Origin: Proteocatella sp041738345
GTDB taxonomy: Bacteria > Bacillota > Clostridia > Peptostreptococcales > Filifactoraceae
Length of the DNA stretch: 59,234 nucleotides
Direction of reading: 5' to 3'
NCBI GenBank assembly: GCA_041738345.1
Contig: JBGSPX010000014.1
Span: forward strand, 1 to 59,234
Below, piece by piece: positions 43,637 through 53,206 of the stretch. The notes under the pieces are model-generated. The model saw only the letters and a list, made by a program, of their open reading frames with translations, did no database searches and had not been told where the DNA came from. Every line of letters begins with the position of its first letter. Position 1 is the first letter of the stretch. The position numbers and the translations under genes were made by a program.

Positions 43637-44521
43637 TTTACTTATAAGCTCCGTGATATCATCATGGAGCTTTGTTCTTACCACAATTTTCTTTGCCTGT
43701 CTAGGCGTATAAAAACCTAACTCTATACAATGAAGCGCCTGTCTATCTAAAATTTCAGTATTCCCACCATAAAGCTCATCTCCAAAAAGTGGATGGCCTA
43801 TATGAGACATATGCACTCTTATTTGATGCGTTCTTCCTGTCTCTAGCTCAAGTTCAACAATAGAGGCTTTTTCGCTATTTTTTAAAACCTTATAGTGAGT
43901 AACAGATTTTTGTCCATTTTCATCTACAATACGCTTTATTCCATCATCTGATTTTAATATAGGAAGATTGATTGTACCTTCTCCCGCTAAATAACCCTCT
44001 ACCACTGCAATATATTTCTTATCCATATCCCACATAGAAGTATCTTTTGTAATTACACTATGTGCGTATGCATTTTTTGCCACAATTAATATACCACTAG
44101 TATCCCTATCTAATCGGTTTACAAATCTGACTTTTGATTTTATATCATTTAATTCAAAATAATATTTAACCGCATTTAACATTGTATTTTCCAAATAATT
44201 TTTAGTTGGATGTACTACCATACCATATGGTTTTTCCAAAACCAGCAAATCACAATCTTCGTAAAGTATATCAAGTGCTATATTTTGAGATGCATAATCA
44301 TTTTCATCTGGCTCAAATATCACTTCGACAATATCGTCTTTTTTCACTTGCGTATGCATGGGAACATAACTCCCATTTAAATAAACATTTTTATTTTTCT
44401 TTAGGTTACAAATCATTCTAACAGAAATGTCCATTTTATCTAAAAGTTCGGATTTTAATGTATTTTCACTTTCACATATCCAAACCATTTTATTATATTT
44501 TTGCAATTTATCATTCCACAT
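43622..44521 (-). CDS. RluA/RluD-family pseudouridine synthase
   Basis: Converts uridine to pseudouridine in ribosomal RNA. About 299 residues from the ATG at 44521, which has GGAG six bases upstream. An N-terminal S4-like region (about 25-65, VRMICNLKKNKNVYLNG) precedes the catalytic domain, with the catalytic Asp in RFVNRLDRDTSGILIV. Conserved ELETGRTHQIRVHMSHIGHPLFGD follows. Target site cannot be predicted. The last 15 bases overlap acpP on the other strand, with no terminator between. Confidence 0.94.
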   Translation of the reverse strand: MWNDKLQKYNKMVWICESENTLKSELLDKMDISVRMICNLKKNKNVYLNGSYVPMHTQVKKDDIVEVIFEPDENDYASQNIALDILYEDCDLLVLEKPYGMVVHPTKNYLENTMLNAVKYYFELNDIKSKVRFVNRLDRDTSGILIVAKNAYAHSVITKDTSMWDMDKKYIAVVEGYLAGEGTINLPILKSDDGIKRIVDENGQKSVTHYKVLKNSEKASIVELELETGRTHQIRVHMSHIGHPLFGDELYGGNTEILDRQALHCIELGFYTPRQAKKIVVRTKLHDDITELISKLGLN

Positions 44522-44586
44522 AAGCTTCTCCAATTAATTTTCTTTATTTACTATAATAACATTAAAAAGGCCTAGTTTCAATTAAA

Positions 44587-44615
44587 TTGACCTTTTTGTT
44601 ATCAGTTTTTATTTT
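44587..44615 (+). promoter_or_regulatory. Candidate nadK promoter
   Basis: TTGACC (44587-44592), a 17-bp spacer and TATTTT (44610-44615) on the plus strand. A TATAAT further downstream at about 44635 is an alternative -10 without a good -35. Confidence 0.4.
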
Positions 44616-44665
44616 TATTTATATATATAATATGTTATAATATGTTTGGAAAGGTGGACTTATTT

Positions 44666-45466
44666 ATGAGCAGAAAAATTGTCATTACCTCTAACCCTAC
44701 TGAGAAATCTCAAGAGGTATATTTTGAAATATCAAACAAACTTGAAATACATGGTTTTTCCGTATATAATCATTTTATTCCAGATGCCGAATTAATAATC
44801 GTAATAGGCGGAGATGGTTGGTTTATAAAAACAATTCACGACTTTGACTACCCTTCTGTTCCTATAGTAGGCATAAATACAGGACATCTTGGGTTTCTTC
44901 AGGACATAAAACCGTCTGATATAGATTTATTTATAGATAATTATCTCAATAATAATTATTCAATAATGCATGTGGCACCTATAAACGCAGATATTTTTAT
45001 GGAAAATAAAGTTAAGTCTATATTAGCTATAAACGAAGTTGTAATACGTGGCACAAAAAGCCGTATGATTCACTTAAACTTAAAGATTAATGAGTCTGTA
45101 ATAGAGTGCTTTAGCGGTGATGGAATAATAGTATCTTCTCCAACTGGTTCTACTGCTTATAATTATTCTGCTGGCGGATCTATAATAGACCCTTCACTTG
45201 AAAGTCTTCAAATAACTCCGCTCTCACCAACAAATACTAATGCTTACCGTTCGTTTACTTCTAGTATAATAACTTCTCCAGATTCTATAATAGATATAGA
45301 TCCAGAATATCGATTTGAAAATTCACTACTCATAATAAATGACGGTATAGAAAATAAATATAATAAAATTTCAAAAGTAAGTATAACAACGTGTCAAAAT
45401 AAAATTAATGTACTACGTTTACATAGCTATGACTTTTGGGATAAAGTAACTGATAGATTTTTATAG
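44666..45466 (+). CDS. nadK: NAD kinase
   Basis: Phosphorylates NAD+ to NADP+. About 266 residues from the ATG at 44666, which has AAGGTGG upstream. Visible family elements are the GGDG loop (IVIGGDGWF), NTGHLGFL, the NE pair in LAINEVVI, and the second glycine region DGIIVSSPTGSTAY. The C-terminus has IINDG. The loop is GGDGW where GGDGT is usual. Length is at the low end for the family. It is followed at 8 bp by the phosphodiesterase gene, so the two form an operon. Confidence 0.92.
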   Translation: MSRKIVITSNPTEKSQEVYFEISNKLEIHGFSVYNHFIPDAELIIVIGGDGWFIKTIHDFDYPSVPIVGINTGHLGFLQDIKPSDIDLFIDNYLNNNYSIMHVAPINADIFMENKVKSILAINEVVIRGTKSRMIHLNLKINESVIECFSGDGIIVSSPTGSTAYNYSAGGSIIDPSLESLQITPLSPTNTNAYRSFTSSIITSPDSIIDIDPEYRFENSLLIINDGIENKYNKISKVSITTCQNKINVLRLHSYDFWDKVTDRFL

Positions 45467-45474
45467 GAGGTTTT

Positions 45475-46020
45475 ATGAAAATAGGTGTAATAAGTGATAC
45501 TCATGGCAGTCTTCATTTTTTTGAAAAAGCTATGGATATTTTAAAAGATTGTGATAGAATAATTCATGCAGGCGATGTATTATATCACGGTCCAAGAAAT
45601 GACCTTCCTGGAGGGTATGACCCTAAAGGTCTTGCAGAAAAAATAAATACTCTAAATAATATATATATCTCTAGAGGAAATTGCGATAGCGATGTAGACC
45701 AAATGGTCATAACGCATCCACTTCAAACCCCAGGTATTCTAATTGAGTTCAATCAAAAAAAGTTTTTTGTAACTCATGGATATACCGAAAGTAAGCTTGC
45801 TATGATTTATAGAGCAAAAGAAATAAATGCAGACTTTTTGATTTTAGGACATACTCATGTTAAAGAATTATTTGAGGACGAAAATCTTATAATTTTAAAC
45901 CCTGGTAGTACTTCCCTTCCTAAAGATGGCACTCGTTCATGTGCTATTATTGATACAGAAAAAATTGAGCTTTGGGATATTGAAACTAAAACTGTCTTAA
46001 ATACATTTAAGTTAGACTAA
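45475..46020 (+). CDS. YfcE/MJ0936-type metallophosphodiesterase
   Basis: A 181-residue calcineurin-like phosphoesterase. Metal ligands are seen in order: GVISDTHG (8-12), IIHAGDV, ISRGNCDSD, VTHGYT and LGHTHVKEL, then LNPGSTSLPKDG. It probably hydrolyses phosphodiester bonds; YfcE relatives act on artificial diesters and the natural substrate is unsettled. It is 8 bp downstream of nadK with AGGAGG before the ATG. Confidence 0.93.
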   Translation: MKIGVISDTHGSLHFFEKAMDILKDCDRIIHAGDVLYHGPRNDLPGGYDPKGLAEKINTLNNIYISRGNCDSDVDQMVITHPLQTPGILIEFNQKKFFVTHGYTESKLAMIYRAKEINADFLILGHTHVKELFEDENLIILNPGSTSLPKDGTRSCAIIDTEKIELWDIETKTVLNTFKLD

Positions 46021-46047
46021 AAAGGATGAAGCTAAGCTTCATCCTTT
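46021..46047. terminator. Bidirectional terminator between convergent genes
   Basis: AAAGGATGAAGCT/AGCTTCATCCTTT forms a long perfect stem shared by both strands. On the minus strand it is followed by TTTTT and takes in the end of the GGDEF gene, whose stop TAG is at the hairpin tip. On the plus strand it starts just after the phosphodiesterase stop. Confidence 0.82.
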
Positions 46048-47279
46048 AAAATGCTACAAACTTTATTTTTACCTGTTTTTTTAGCTAAATACATAGCCTT
46101 ATCTGCATGACTTGCACCTTGTTCAAAATTATTTATTCCTTCATGAAATTCAAACACTCCAAAACTTGCCGTGAATTTTATACAATACGCCTCTAAATCA
46201 AGCGAATGCTCTTCAATCTTTGCTCGTATTCGCTCTGCCACTTCGTAAGCAACCGTTTGCGTTGCATCAGGGAGTATTATTATGAATTCTTCCCCTCCAC
46301 ATCTTCCTGCATAGTCATATTTTCTTATGCTTTTCATTATTATTTCGCCAATTGATACAATTACTTTATCGCCAATAAGATGCCCATACTCATCATTTAT
46401 TTTTTTAAAATTATCTCCATCTAATATTATTACAGATAAACTTTGAGATTTAGATTTAAATTTTTGAAATTCTTTTTGCCCTATAGATATAAGTTCTTTT
46501 CTATTTAACAATCCTGTAAGATAGTCATGAGATGCCATATATTTAACTTCATTATAATATTTTGAATTTTCCATAGCTATTGCAAGATACTCTGTTATTA
46601 TCCTCATTTTATAAATATCATCTCTATTGTAATTATATTTGTTATAACTTTGAACGCTAAAAAAACCCCTTATTTTGCCTCTAAATTCCATAGGTATGTA
46701 TATCAATGAAAGCGTATTATTTTTTTCAAAATTAAACTTCGGTGCATAAAGATCATATTCGTTTTTGACATCTCCTACTAATATACTTTTTCCATTTTTA
46801 AGACAATATTCTCCAAAAGTATCATTTCCTCCCAAAGCATAACTATCTAATTCTAATACCTCTCCTGATTCTATATATATATACTTATCCACATAATCCA
46901 CATAATCATTACATATTCCTATACTCAAAATATCAAGTTTTATAACACGCTTTATATCTTCATATAAATTTTTTAGTATTTTTTTGAAATCAAAATTAGA
47001 TGCAATATTCCTGCATATCGTAGATACTTCATCCATATTAGTACACAATTTTTGATATTCCAAGGCTTTATCTTTATCTTCATACCCTTTTTGAGTAAAT
47101 AAAGATTCTATATTTTGAGTTTTAAATATACATTCTCTGTAATGCGCTGTTTTTTCTGAGTAATAAAAAGCTTTTTCGTAATTCCCATCTTCCTCATATT
47201 TTTTTGCAAGCAAAGAACTAATCTCTGCGAGTTCTCTATGCAAAGCTTCTTCATTGACAGCTCTGTCGTCTAATTCCAT
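46032..47279 (-). CDS. GAF-GGDEF diguanylate cyclase with intact I-site
   Basis: A 415-residue predicted cyclic di-GMP synthase. Residues 1-60 are helical and look like the end of a TPR array. A GAF domain lies at about 85-245 (LDILSIGICNDYVDYV), then the GGDEF domain at about 252-410. The active-site loop is GGEEF, an active variant. RKYD five residues before it is an RxxD inhibitory site, so product feedback is likely. It follows a paralogue by 26 bp. The gene ends inside a terminator hairpin. No PDE (EAL) or PilZ gene is in the window. Confidence 0.9.
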   Translation of the reverse strand: MELDDRAVNEEALHRELAEISSLLAKKYEEDGNYEKAFYYSEKTAHYRECIFKTQNIESLFTQKGYEDKDKALEYQKLCTNMDEVSTICRNIASNFDFKKILKNLYEDIKRVIKLDILSIGICNDYVDYVDKYIYIESGEVLELDSYALGGNDTFGEYCLKNGKSILVGDVKNEYDLYAPKFNFEKNNTLSLIYIPMEFRGKIRGFFSVQSYNKYNYNRDDIYKMRIITEYLAIAMENSKYYNEVKYMASHDYLTGLLNRKELISIGQKEFQKFKSKSQSLSVIILDGDNFKKINDEYGHLIGDKVIVSIGEIIMKSIRKYDYAGRCGGEEFIIILPDATQTVAYEVAERIRAKIEEHSLDLEAYCIKFTASFGVFEFHEGINNFEQGASHADKAMYLAKKTGKNKVCSILKDEA

Positions 47280-47305
47280 ATAAAACTCCCCTTTTCCCCT
47301 TTTTA

Positions 47306-49402
47306 TTATAAAACTACAACTTGATTACGACCTTCTAATTTCGCTCTATACAGTGCTTTATCTGCTATGTTTAAACATTTTTCAAAATCAAACATATCCC
47401 CACTCACAGTATGAACTCCAATACTAGCAGTAGCATTAAATTTAGTCACTTCAGCTTCAAATTGATTTTTTTCAAGAAAAATTCTAATTTTTTCTGCTAA
47501 TTCAAAAGCTTTGTCTTTGTTCATCTCTGGAAGAATAGCCATAAATTCTTCTCCACCATATCTTCCTGCATACCCAATATTTTCAACTTCATTTTTAAGT
47601 ATATTTCCAGTATGTTCTAAAACTTTATCTCCTATATAGTGACCATAACTATCATTTATATGTTTAAATTTGTCTATGTCAATCATTAGTATTGATATAG
47701 GAAAATTTGTATGCTTATATTTTTGTGATATCTCACTTCCTATAGAATATATTTCTCTTCTATTGTAAACTCCTGTAAGCTGATCATATTTAGAGAAATA
47801 TTTTGCTTCTTTATAAAGTTTAGAATTTTCTAAAGCCACTGCTACATAATTTGAGAGGAGTTTTATTTTAGTTAAATCTCTATAACTATATATATTATTA
47901 TCATAATGCTGCACTGTTATTATCCCTATTATTTTTTCACCAATTACCATTGGACAATATATATGCGATAACGGTCTTCCACTATTCATATACTTGAATT
48001 TATTATCTAATACCATGTATTTCCTATATTCAGTACTTGAATCTTTCACTAAAATATCCGCATTATTTTTTATACAGTATTCTGAAAATGATATATTTTG
48101 TCCCATATGAATTTTTACAGGTTTTGTTTTTTGCCCTTTATCTATAAGAAATTCATATTCAATGCACTCTCCATTATATAAAAACCCAATTCCCATAAGC
48201 TCAACTTCCATAATTTTTCCAATTTCAGAATAAATTATATCAACTACATTTTCAAGTTCCAGACTTGAAGTTATACGTTTGCCTATATCTGACATTATAT
48301 TTATAGTAGTGTACATTTCTTGGTAAAGCTCCATATTAAGTTTATTATTTTTTTCATTAACCTTAGAAAAAGCTATCCTCGTCTGAGCATTAAGAATATC
48401 ACCTATTATTTGATTTCTAGCTTTAGAATACTCATAAGCCTTTCTGTAATCAAACTTTAAGCTATAAAGCTTTGATAATTTTTGAAATATATCTATAAGT
48501 TCAAAGCGCTTATCTAGCTTTCTACCCTCAACTTCTGCTTGTAATAAAAGTTTCTCAGCATTTATAATATCTTCTAAGTCTAAATAATAACTTCCCCAGC
48601 ATTTTAGTATCTCATCTTTTTTATTACTCTTAAATTCTTCTGAAAACTGAAGTGCTTTTTTAAAACATTCTTGCGCAAATTCATTCTCGTATCGTTTACT
48701 GTGCACAATTGCAGCCACCATGTACACGATGTCTTTTAGTCCGTTTATATTATTCATTCTTACTTTTTCTTGAGCTCTGGATATTACACGAAAAGCCTCA
48801 TCATAATTTTCTTTTTTTATCTGTATTACGGCTTTATCAACATCTCTAAGTAGTTTACACTCACAGTTAAGTCCTGACTGAGAAGCTTCTAATCTATCAA
48901 TTATACTTTGAGCTTCATCAAACATCTCATATTTTATATACAAAGATACCATGTTTATATTTATTGAAGCTATTTTATCATTCAAATCGCCTTCAATTGC
49001 AAGTTCTAGCCCTTTTATTCCCCAATCAATTGCATCCTTAAACTGTCCATAATAACTATATATCCCCATAAAACCATTACAGCAATATATGAGCCCTTCT
49101 TTTTCCTCATATATTCTAAATATATCATATGCTTTCGAAAAATTTTCATACGCTTGAAGCGCATTCCCTCTATAAAAATATATTGCACCTTCAAATGCAT
49201 ATCCCCAAGATAATGCTAATTTATAATTACTAGCTTCAGAAATTTGAATTACCTGATTTACCACAAACCAAGTTTCTTCAGGGTCTTTCATAAAATTCAT
49301 ATCTATTATATTGTTTATGTATTTAATATATGTCTCATCTTTTTTTAATCTTCTTAAATGATAATAAATATCTTCATAATAATTTAAGCTTAAATCATTC
49401 AC
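47306..49402 (-). CDS. TPR-GAF-GGDEF diguanylate cyclase
   Basis: About 698 residues from the GTG I prefer at 49402; an upstream GTG at 49429 overlaps the GGAGG ribosome site, so the start is uncertain. Residues about 1-350 form a run of TPR-like helical repeats (AYENFSKAYDIFRIYEEKEGLIYCCNG). A GAF domain (about 380-530) and a GGDEF domain (about 540-698) follow with active-site GGEEF. Unlike its neighbour the I-site position reads ENIG, so no RxxD inhibition is expected. It has no membrane segment, which suggests a cytoplasmic sensor with a protein- or peptide-binding TPR part. Confidence 0.88.
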   Translation of the reverse strand: MNDLSLNYYEDIYYHLRRLKKDETYIKYINNIIDMNFMKDPEETWFVVNQVIQISEASNYKLALSWGYAFEGAIYFYRGNALQAYENFSKAYDIFRIYEEKEGLIYCCNGFMGIYSYYGQFKDAIDWGIKGLELAIEGDLNDKIASININMVSLYIKYEMFDEAQSIIDRLEASQSGLNCECKLLRDVDKAVIQIKKENYDEAFRVISRAQEKVRMNNINGLKDIVYMVAAIVHSKRYENEFAQECFKKALQFSEEFKSNKKDEILKCWGSYYLDLEDIINAEKLLLQAEVEGRKLDKRFELIDIFQKLSKLYSLKFDYRKAYEYSKARNQIIGDILNAQTRIAFSKVNEKNNKLNMELYQEMYTTINIMSDIGKRITSSLELENVVDIIYSEIGKIMEVELMGIGFLYNGECIEYEFLIDKGQKTKPVKIHMGQNISFSEYCIKNNADILVKDSSTEYRKYMVLDNKFKYMNSGRPLSHIYCPMVIGEKIIGIITVQHYDNNIYSYRDLTKIKLLSNYVAVALENSKLYKEAKYFSKYDQLTGVYNRREIYSIGSEISQKYKHTNFPISILMIDIDKFKHINDSYGHYIGDKVLEHTGNILKNEVENIGYAGRYGGEEFMAILPEMNKDKAFELAEKIRIFLEKNQFEAEVTKFNATASIGVHTVSGDMFDFEKCLNIADKALYRAKLEGRNQVVVL

Positions 49403-49434
49403 CCCAAAATATACACCTCCACGAAACACATAAG

Positions 49435-50022
49435 TTATCTAAGAGTTACCAAAAGTAATATTGTCATAACTACATTCATAACTAAATAAAAATACTTAGC
49501 ACTTTTAAACTCTCGGTCTTCCAGAGTTTCTATTTCTTTATTTAACATTTTTTTAAACTCTGAAATTTCTACAACTTCGCTCACTGATGTAAACTTTACT
49601 ATTATTACATTATTTGAAAATAGATTCATCTTTAACTCAATTTTTGCTTTTGAATCATTTATATATATAGTCGGAATTCTATAATGAGTATCTATTCCTT
49701 TTTTCCTAAAAACTTCCTTTGTAGTCTTATAAAAGTTTTCCCAAGGCATATTAATCATAAAAAAGTTATTATTTCTAAATACAGATGCAAGTATTAAATA
49801 AAGAATTATTCCATAATAAACAAGATCAATTATTGAAAATCCATATTTAGCATTAAATTTAAATGATGCATTTATTGGATGAATTACTAATGCTGAAAAA
49901 AATACAGCAATGGTTATAAATACATTTTCATAATAATTACGTTTAAATAAAAAAGAATACATTACATATGCCATATTTAAAATTAATAAAATGGCTACAA
50001 TAAAAGTGATCTTATCACTCAT
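49435..50022 (-). CDS. Membrane protein of unknown function
   Basis: A 195-residue protein I do not recognise. Membrane segments are at about 5-25, 34-50 and 65-84, with a last one at 175-194 (YFYLVMNVVMTILLLVTL). Between them lies a soluble stretch of about 90 residues (MPWENFYKTTKEVFRKKG). It starts 1 bp after the EamA gene end and is followed closely by the diguanylate cyclase pair, so it may belong to the same transcript. No functional motif is visible. Confidence 0.7.
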   Translation of the reverse strand: MSDKITFIVAILLILNMAYVMYSFLFKRNYYENVFITIAVFFSALVIHPINASFKFNAKYGFSIIDLVYYGIILYLILASVFRNNNFFMINMPWENFYKTTKEVFRKKGIDTHYRIPTIYINDSKAKIELKMNLFSNNVIIVKFTSVSEVVEISEFKKMLNKEIETLEDREFKSAKYFYLVMNVVMTILLLVTLR

Positions 50023-50023
50023 T

Positions 50024-50941
50024 CTATAATTCCTCCACTCTCTTTGAAATGATATTTTCCAATATGTCTGAAGTTACAGTTTCTTCCTCTTTCACACACG
50101 AGACTGAAATAATAACTATCGCAGAGCCTATAAGTTGCATAGAAGATAAAACCTCTCCCAAAAATAGAAAGCTAAATACAAATGTAAATACTGGAATTAA
50201 ATTCAAAAAAACAGCAGTTACATTTATCCCCAAATTCTTTTGTGAAAAAAGATAAATATAGGTTCCTATTGCCGAACAAAATACCGTTAAAAACAAAAAA
50301 TGTGATACAACATTCATATTTAATGCTTCTAGCGTTAAATAATCAAGTTTTAAAAATGGTAAAAGACCTATTACTCCAAAAATACTTTGATACATTGTAA
50401 TAGTTAAATCACTATATTTACTAAAAAGAGGTTTGGTTACAAATTGAAATATCGACCAGGATATAGCAGCTCCCATCATATAAAGGTATCCAATCATATT
50501 CATCGTAAAATCAGCCCCTCCAATTATTAAATATATTCCAAAAATAGAGAATAAAATACTTAATAAATTTCTAAGCGTAATTCGACTTTTGTATATAAGT
50601 CTGTTGAAAATCAAAGAAATTATAGGTATGGTTCCAATTAATATAGATGCTTCATTTGAACTTATCCTCAGTATCGCATTATTTTCACACGCAAAATAAA
50701 TTGTTACTCCAAATAGACCAGAAAGTGATAATCTCAAATAATCTTTATTTGCTATTGTTTCAAATTTCCCACTAAGCTTTAGTATACTAAATATTATAAG
50801 AGAGGTAAGCGCATATCTAAAAAAAGAAAGGTACATAGGACCAAATACACCCATGCATATTTTTATGCTCACAAAAGAAGCTCCCCAAATAAGCGTTGTG
50901 AATGTTAATCCTATATATGCTTTTATTTTGTCATTTGACAT
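50024..50941 (-). CDS. EamA-family (DMT) transporter
   Basis: About 305 residues from the ATG at 50941, which has GGAGGT seven bases upstream. Ten membrane helices form two EamA repeats (about 8-140 and 150-295): FTTLIWGASFVSIKI starts the first and WSIFQFVTKPLFSKY the second. FLGEVLSSMQLIGSAIVIISV closes it. Members export amino acids or other metabolites; the substrate is unknown here. Confidence 0.9.
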   Translation of the reverse strand: MSNDKIKAYIGLTFTTLIWGASFVSIKICMGVFGPMYLSFFRYALTSLIIFSILKLSGKFETIANKDYLRLSLSGLFGVTIYFACENNAILRISSNEASILIGTIPIISLIFNRLIYKSRITLRNLLSILFSIFGIYLIIGGADFTMNMIGYLYMMGAAISWSIFQFVTKPLFSKYSDLTITMYQSIFGVIGLLPFLKLDYLTLEALNMNVVSHFLFLTVFCSAIGTYIYLFSQKNLGINVTAVFLNLIPVFTFVFSFLFLGEVLSSMQLIGSAIVIISVSCVKEEETVTSDILENIISKRVEEL

Positions 50942-51028
50942 TAAGCTTACCTCCATATTTGTTTGCCATACTTTATATCAATATAATATATTATCTTGGC
51001 AATTACAAGTGTTAGTACTTTAAACCTA

Positions 51029-52486
51029 TTATATTTCTATACTTTCAGAATTTACTGAGGGCATAATTATAGTAATTTTAGTGCCAATTCCTAAAGTTGA
51101 ATCTATAAGCATAGCCGAATTATGAAGTTTTAGTATTTCATCAACCAGTGCTAATCCAATTCCACTACCTGGTGAGTTTACATTTTCTTTAAAGAATTTT
51201 TCCTTTACTCTATCTAGATTTTTTTCAGATATTCCAATTCCATTATCCTCAACAATTATTACTACTTTATCTTCAAAACCTTCTACCGTAAGACTAATCT
51301 TTCCCTGTTCTCCTATAAATTTTATAGAGTTCGTTAATAAATTTATAAAGACCTGTCTTAGTCTATTTGCATCTCCATCTACCATTGTATCCATACCTAA
51401 AAGATTACAAGTGAAATCTATTCCTTTTGTTCTAGGTAAAAACTGACGATAAACACTGTAAATTAGTCGTTTTGGTGAAATTATTTGTTTCTTAACTTTC
51501 ATCGTCCTAGATTCTAATCTTGAGAAGTCCAACAATTCTTCCACAATATCCTTAAGTCTTTCCGCTTCACTACATATTATCTTAAGTCCAATTTCAGTAT
51601 CTGAGTCAGGTTCTACGCTTCCTAAAAGCAAAGTTTCCCCCCACCCCTTTATTGAGGTAAGTGGAGTTCTCAGTTCATGCGAAATTGAAGATATAAAGTC
51701 TTTTTTCACATTATCTGTCCTTGTTATCTCTTCTGCCATATAATTTAGAGTATCTGCAAGTTCTCCAATTTCATCTTCATAGTATTTTTCAGCTCTTATC
51801 TCAAAATCCCCATCTGCCATTTCTCTTGCTACCGCTGTGAGCTTGTGTATTGGATTTACTATTGATTTTGAGATAAGCATTGCCATCAAAATAAAAAATA
51901 ACAGTAATGCTGTAGCTACAAAAAAACTTGCAATCGAATAGGTTCTTATCATATCATCTATTTTCTCCAATGAAACGGTATATCTTACTGCCCCATCCAC
52001 AAGACTGTATTTCATAAGAGGTCTAGATACTGACATCATCTTCTCTCCAGTTTCTGAATCTGAATCTATATAAGCTTCAAACTTATTATTAAATGCAGCA
52101 TTTACATCTGGAGTATTAATTTCTTTTATATCAGAAAATCCATATGAATCCATTATAACGTATCCGTTTTTATCAAGCACTTGTATTAGAAATTTTTTAT
52201 CTGATTCTCCAAGGAAGTTCTCAAATAAAAACCGCGCCTTCCCTTGAACATTAGAATACCCTGCATAACTATTTATGAACTCTGAAGTTACAATAACTCT
52301 ATCCTTTAATATCTGTTCCACTCCACCATAGTAATAATTTGATATAAACACAACAAATGCTATTTCTATCATAACTATAGTAAGTGCCACTATAGCTCCA
52401 AAACTAAATACAATCCTATTTCTTATAGAATTTTTAAAATTCATCTCATGGATAATATCTTTTATATTAAAACTTTTACTGCTCAT
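51029..52486 (-). CDS. Sensor histidine kinase
   Basis: About 485 residues from the ATG at 52486, which overlaps the regulator stop by 11 bp. Two membrane segments (about 25-50 and 185-208) enclose an extracytoplasmic sensor of about 135 residues. HAMP, HisKA (SISHELRTPLTSIKGW) and HATPase (NSIKFIGEQ, DNGIGIS, GSGIGLALV) follow. Such a layout senses outside signals, unlike the kinase at 21343-22602. It is in an operon with a calcium-loop lipoprotein, which may serve as its input or target. Confidence 0.92.
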   Translation of the reverse strand: MSSKSFNIKDIIHEMNFKNSIRNRIVFSFGAIVALTIVMIEIAFVVFISNYYYGGVEQILKDRVIVTSEFINSYAGYSNVQGKARFLFENFLGESDKKFLIQVLDKNGYVIMDSYGFSDIKEINTPDVNAAFNNKFEAYIDSDSETGEKMMSVSRPLMKYSLVDGAVRYTVSLEKIDDMIRTYSIASFFVATALLLFFILMAMLISKSIVNPIHKLTAVAREMADGDFEIRAEKYYEDEIGELADTLNYMAEEITRTDNVKKDFISSISHELRTPLTSIKGWGETLLLGSVEPDSDTEIGLKIICSEAERLKDIVEELLDFSRLESRTMKVKKQIISPKRLIYSVYRQFLPRTKGIDFTCNLLGMDTMVDGDANRLRQVFINLLTNSIKFIGEQGKISLTVEGFEDKVVIIVEDNGIGISEKNLDRVKEKFFKENVNSPGSGIGLALVDEILKLHNSAMLIDSTLGIGTKITIIMPSVNSESIEI

Positions 52487-53195
52487 CCTCTTCCCACCTA
52501 TATCCATATCCCCATACAGTCTTTAAATAAGACGGATTAGCTGGGTCTTGTTCTATTTTTTTTCTAATCCTTCTCATATTAACATCTACAACTTTTAAAT
52601 CTCCAAAATAATTTTTACCCCATATTTCATTAAGTATGTGGTCTCTTGATAAGGATTTCCCTTTATTCTTCATAAAAAGTTCTAGAATCTCAAACTCTTT
52701 TGGAGTAAGTTCTATTTCATCTTTATGTTTAAAAAACTTTCTGTCATCCAAGTCTATCTTAAAAATACCACTTACTATTATATTTTCTTGAACGTCTGGA
52801 TTTGCAAGTGACAATCGTCTAACAAGTGACCTTACTCTCGCAATAAGTTCAGCTGGACTAAACGGCTTGCTTATATAATCATCTGCTCCATATTCAAGCC
52901 CCATAACCTTATCCTGCTCGTGAGTTCTTGCTGTAAGCATTATTATTCCTATATTATTACTCTTACTTCTAAGATACTTAAGCACTTCAAAACCATCTAT
53001 TCCCGGCAACATAACATCTAAAAGCACTAATTTTATATCTTGATTTTCTTCAAATATTTTTAGAGCTTCTTCTCCGCTATCAGCTTCAAATACTTCGAAA
53101 GCTTCATTTTTTGAGCCAAAATTTGCCTCACGTTTAAAATTAAGTGTTATAAAACTCCTTATCGCATATTCATCCTCTACAATTAAAATCTTCAT
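52476..53195 (-). CDS. OmpR-family response regulator
   Basis: A 239-residue regulator. The receiver has the acidic pair VEDEYA, phosphoacceptor Asp in LVLLDVMLPG near 60, and SKPFS. A short insertion (NFGSKNEAF) near residue 25-33 lengthens the first helix region. The winged-helix domain has LTPKEFEILELF and DVNMRRIRKKI. It overlaps its kinase by 11 bp and follows the lipoprotein by 11 bp, so all three form one operon. Confidence 0.93.
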   Translation of the reverse strand: MKILIVEDEYAIRSFITLNFKREANFGSKNEAFEVFEADSGEEALKIFEENQDIKLVLLDVMLPGIDGFEVLKYLRSKSNNIGIIMLTARTHEQDKVMGLEYGADDYISKPFSPAELIARVRSLVRRLSLANPDVQENIIVSGIFKIDLDDRKFFKHKDEIELTPKEFEILELFMKNKGKSLSRDHILNEIWGKNYFGDLKVVDVNMRRIRKKIEQDPANPSYLKTVWGYGYRWEEDEQ

Positions 53196-53206
53196 ATTAA
53201 TCTCCC

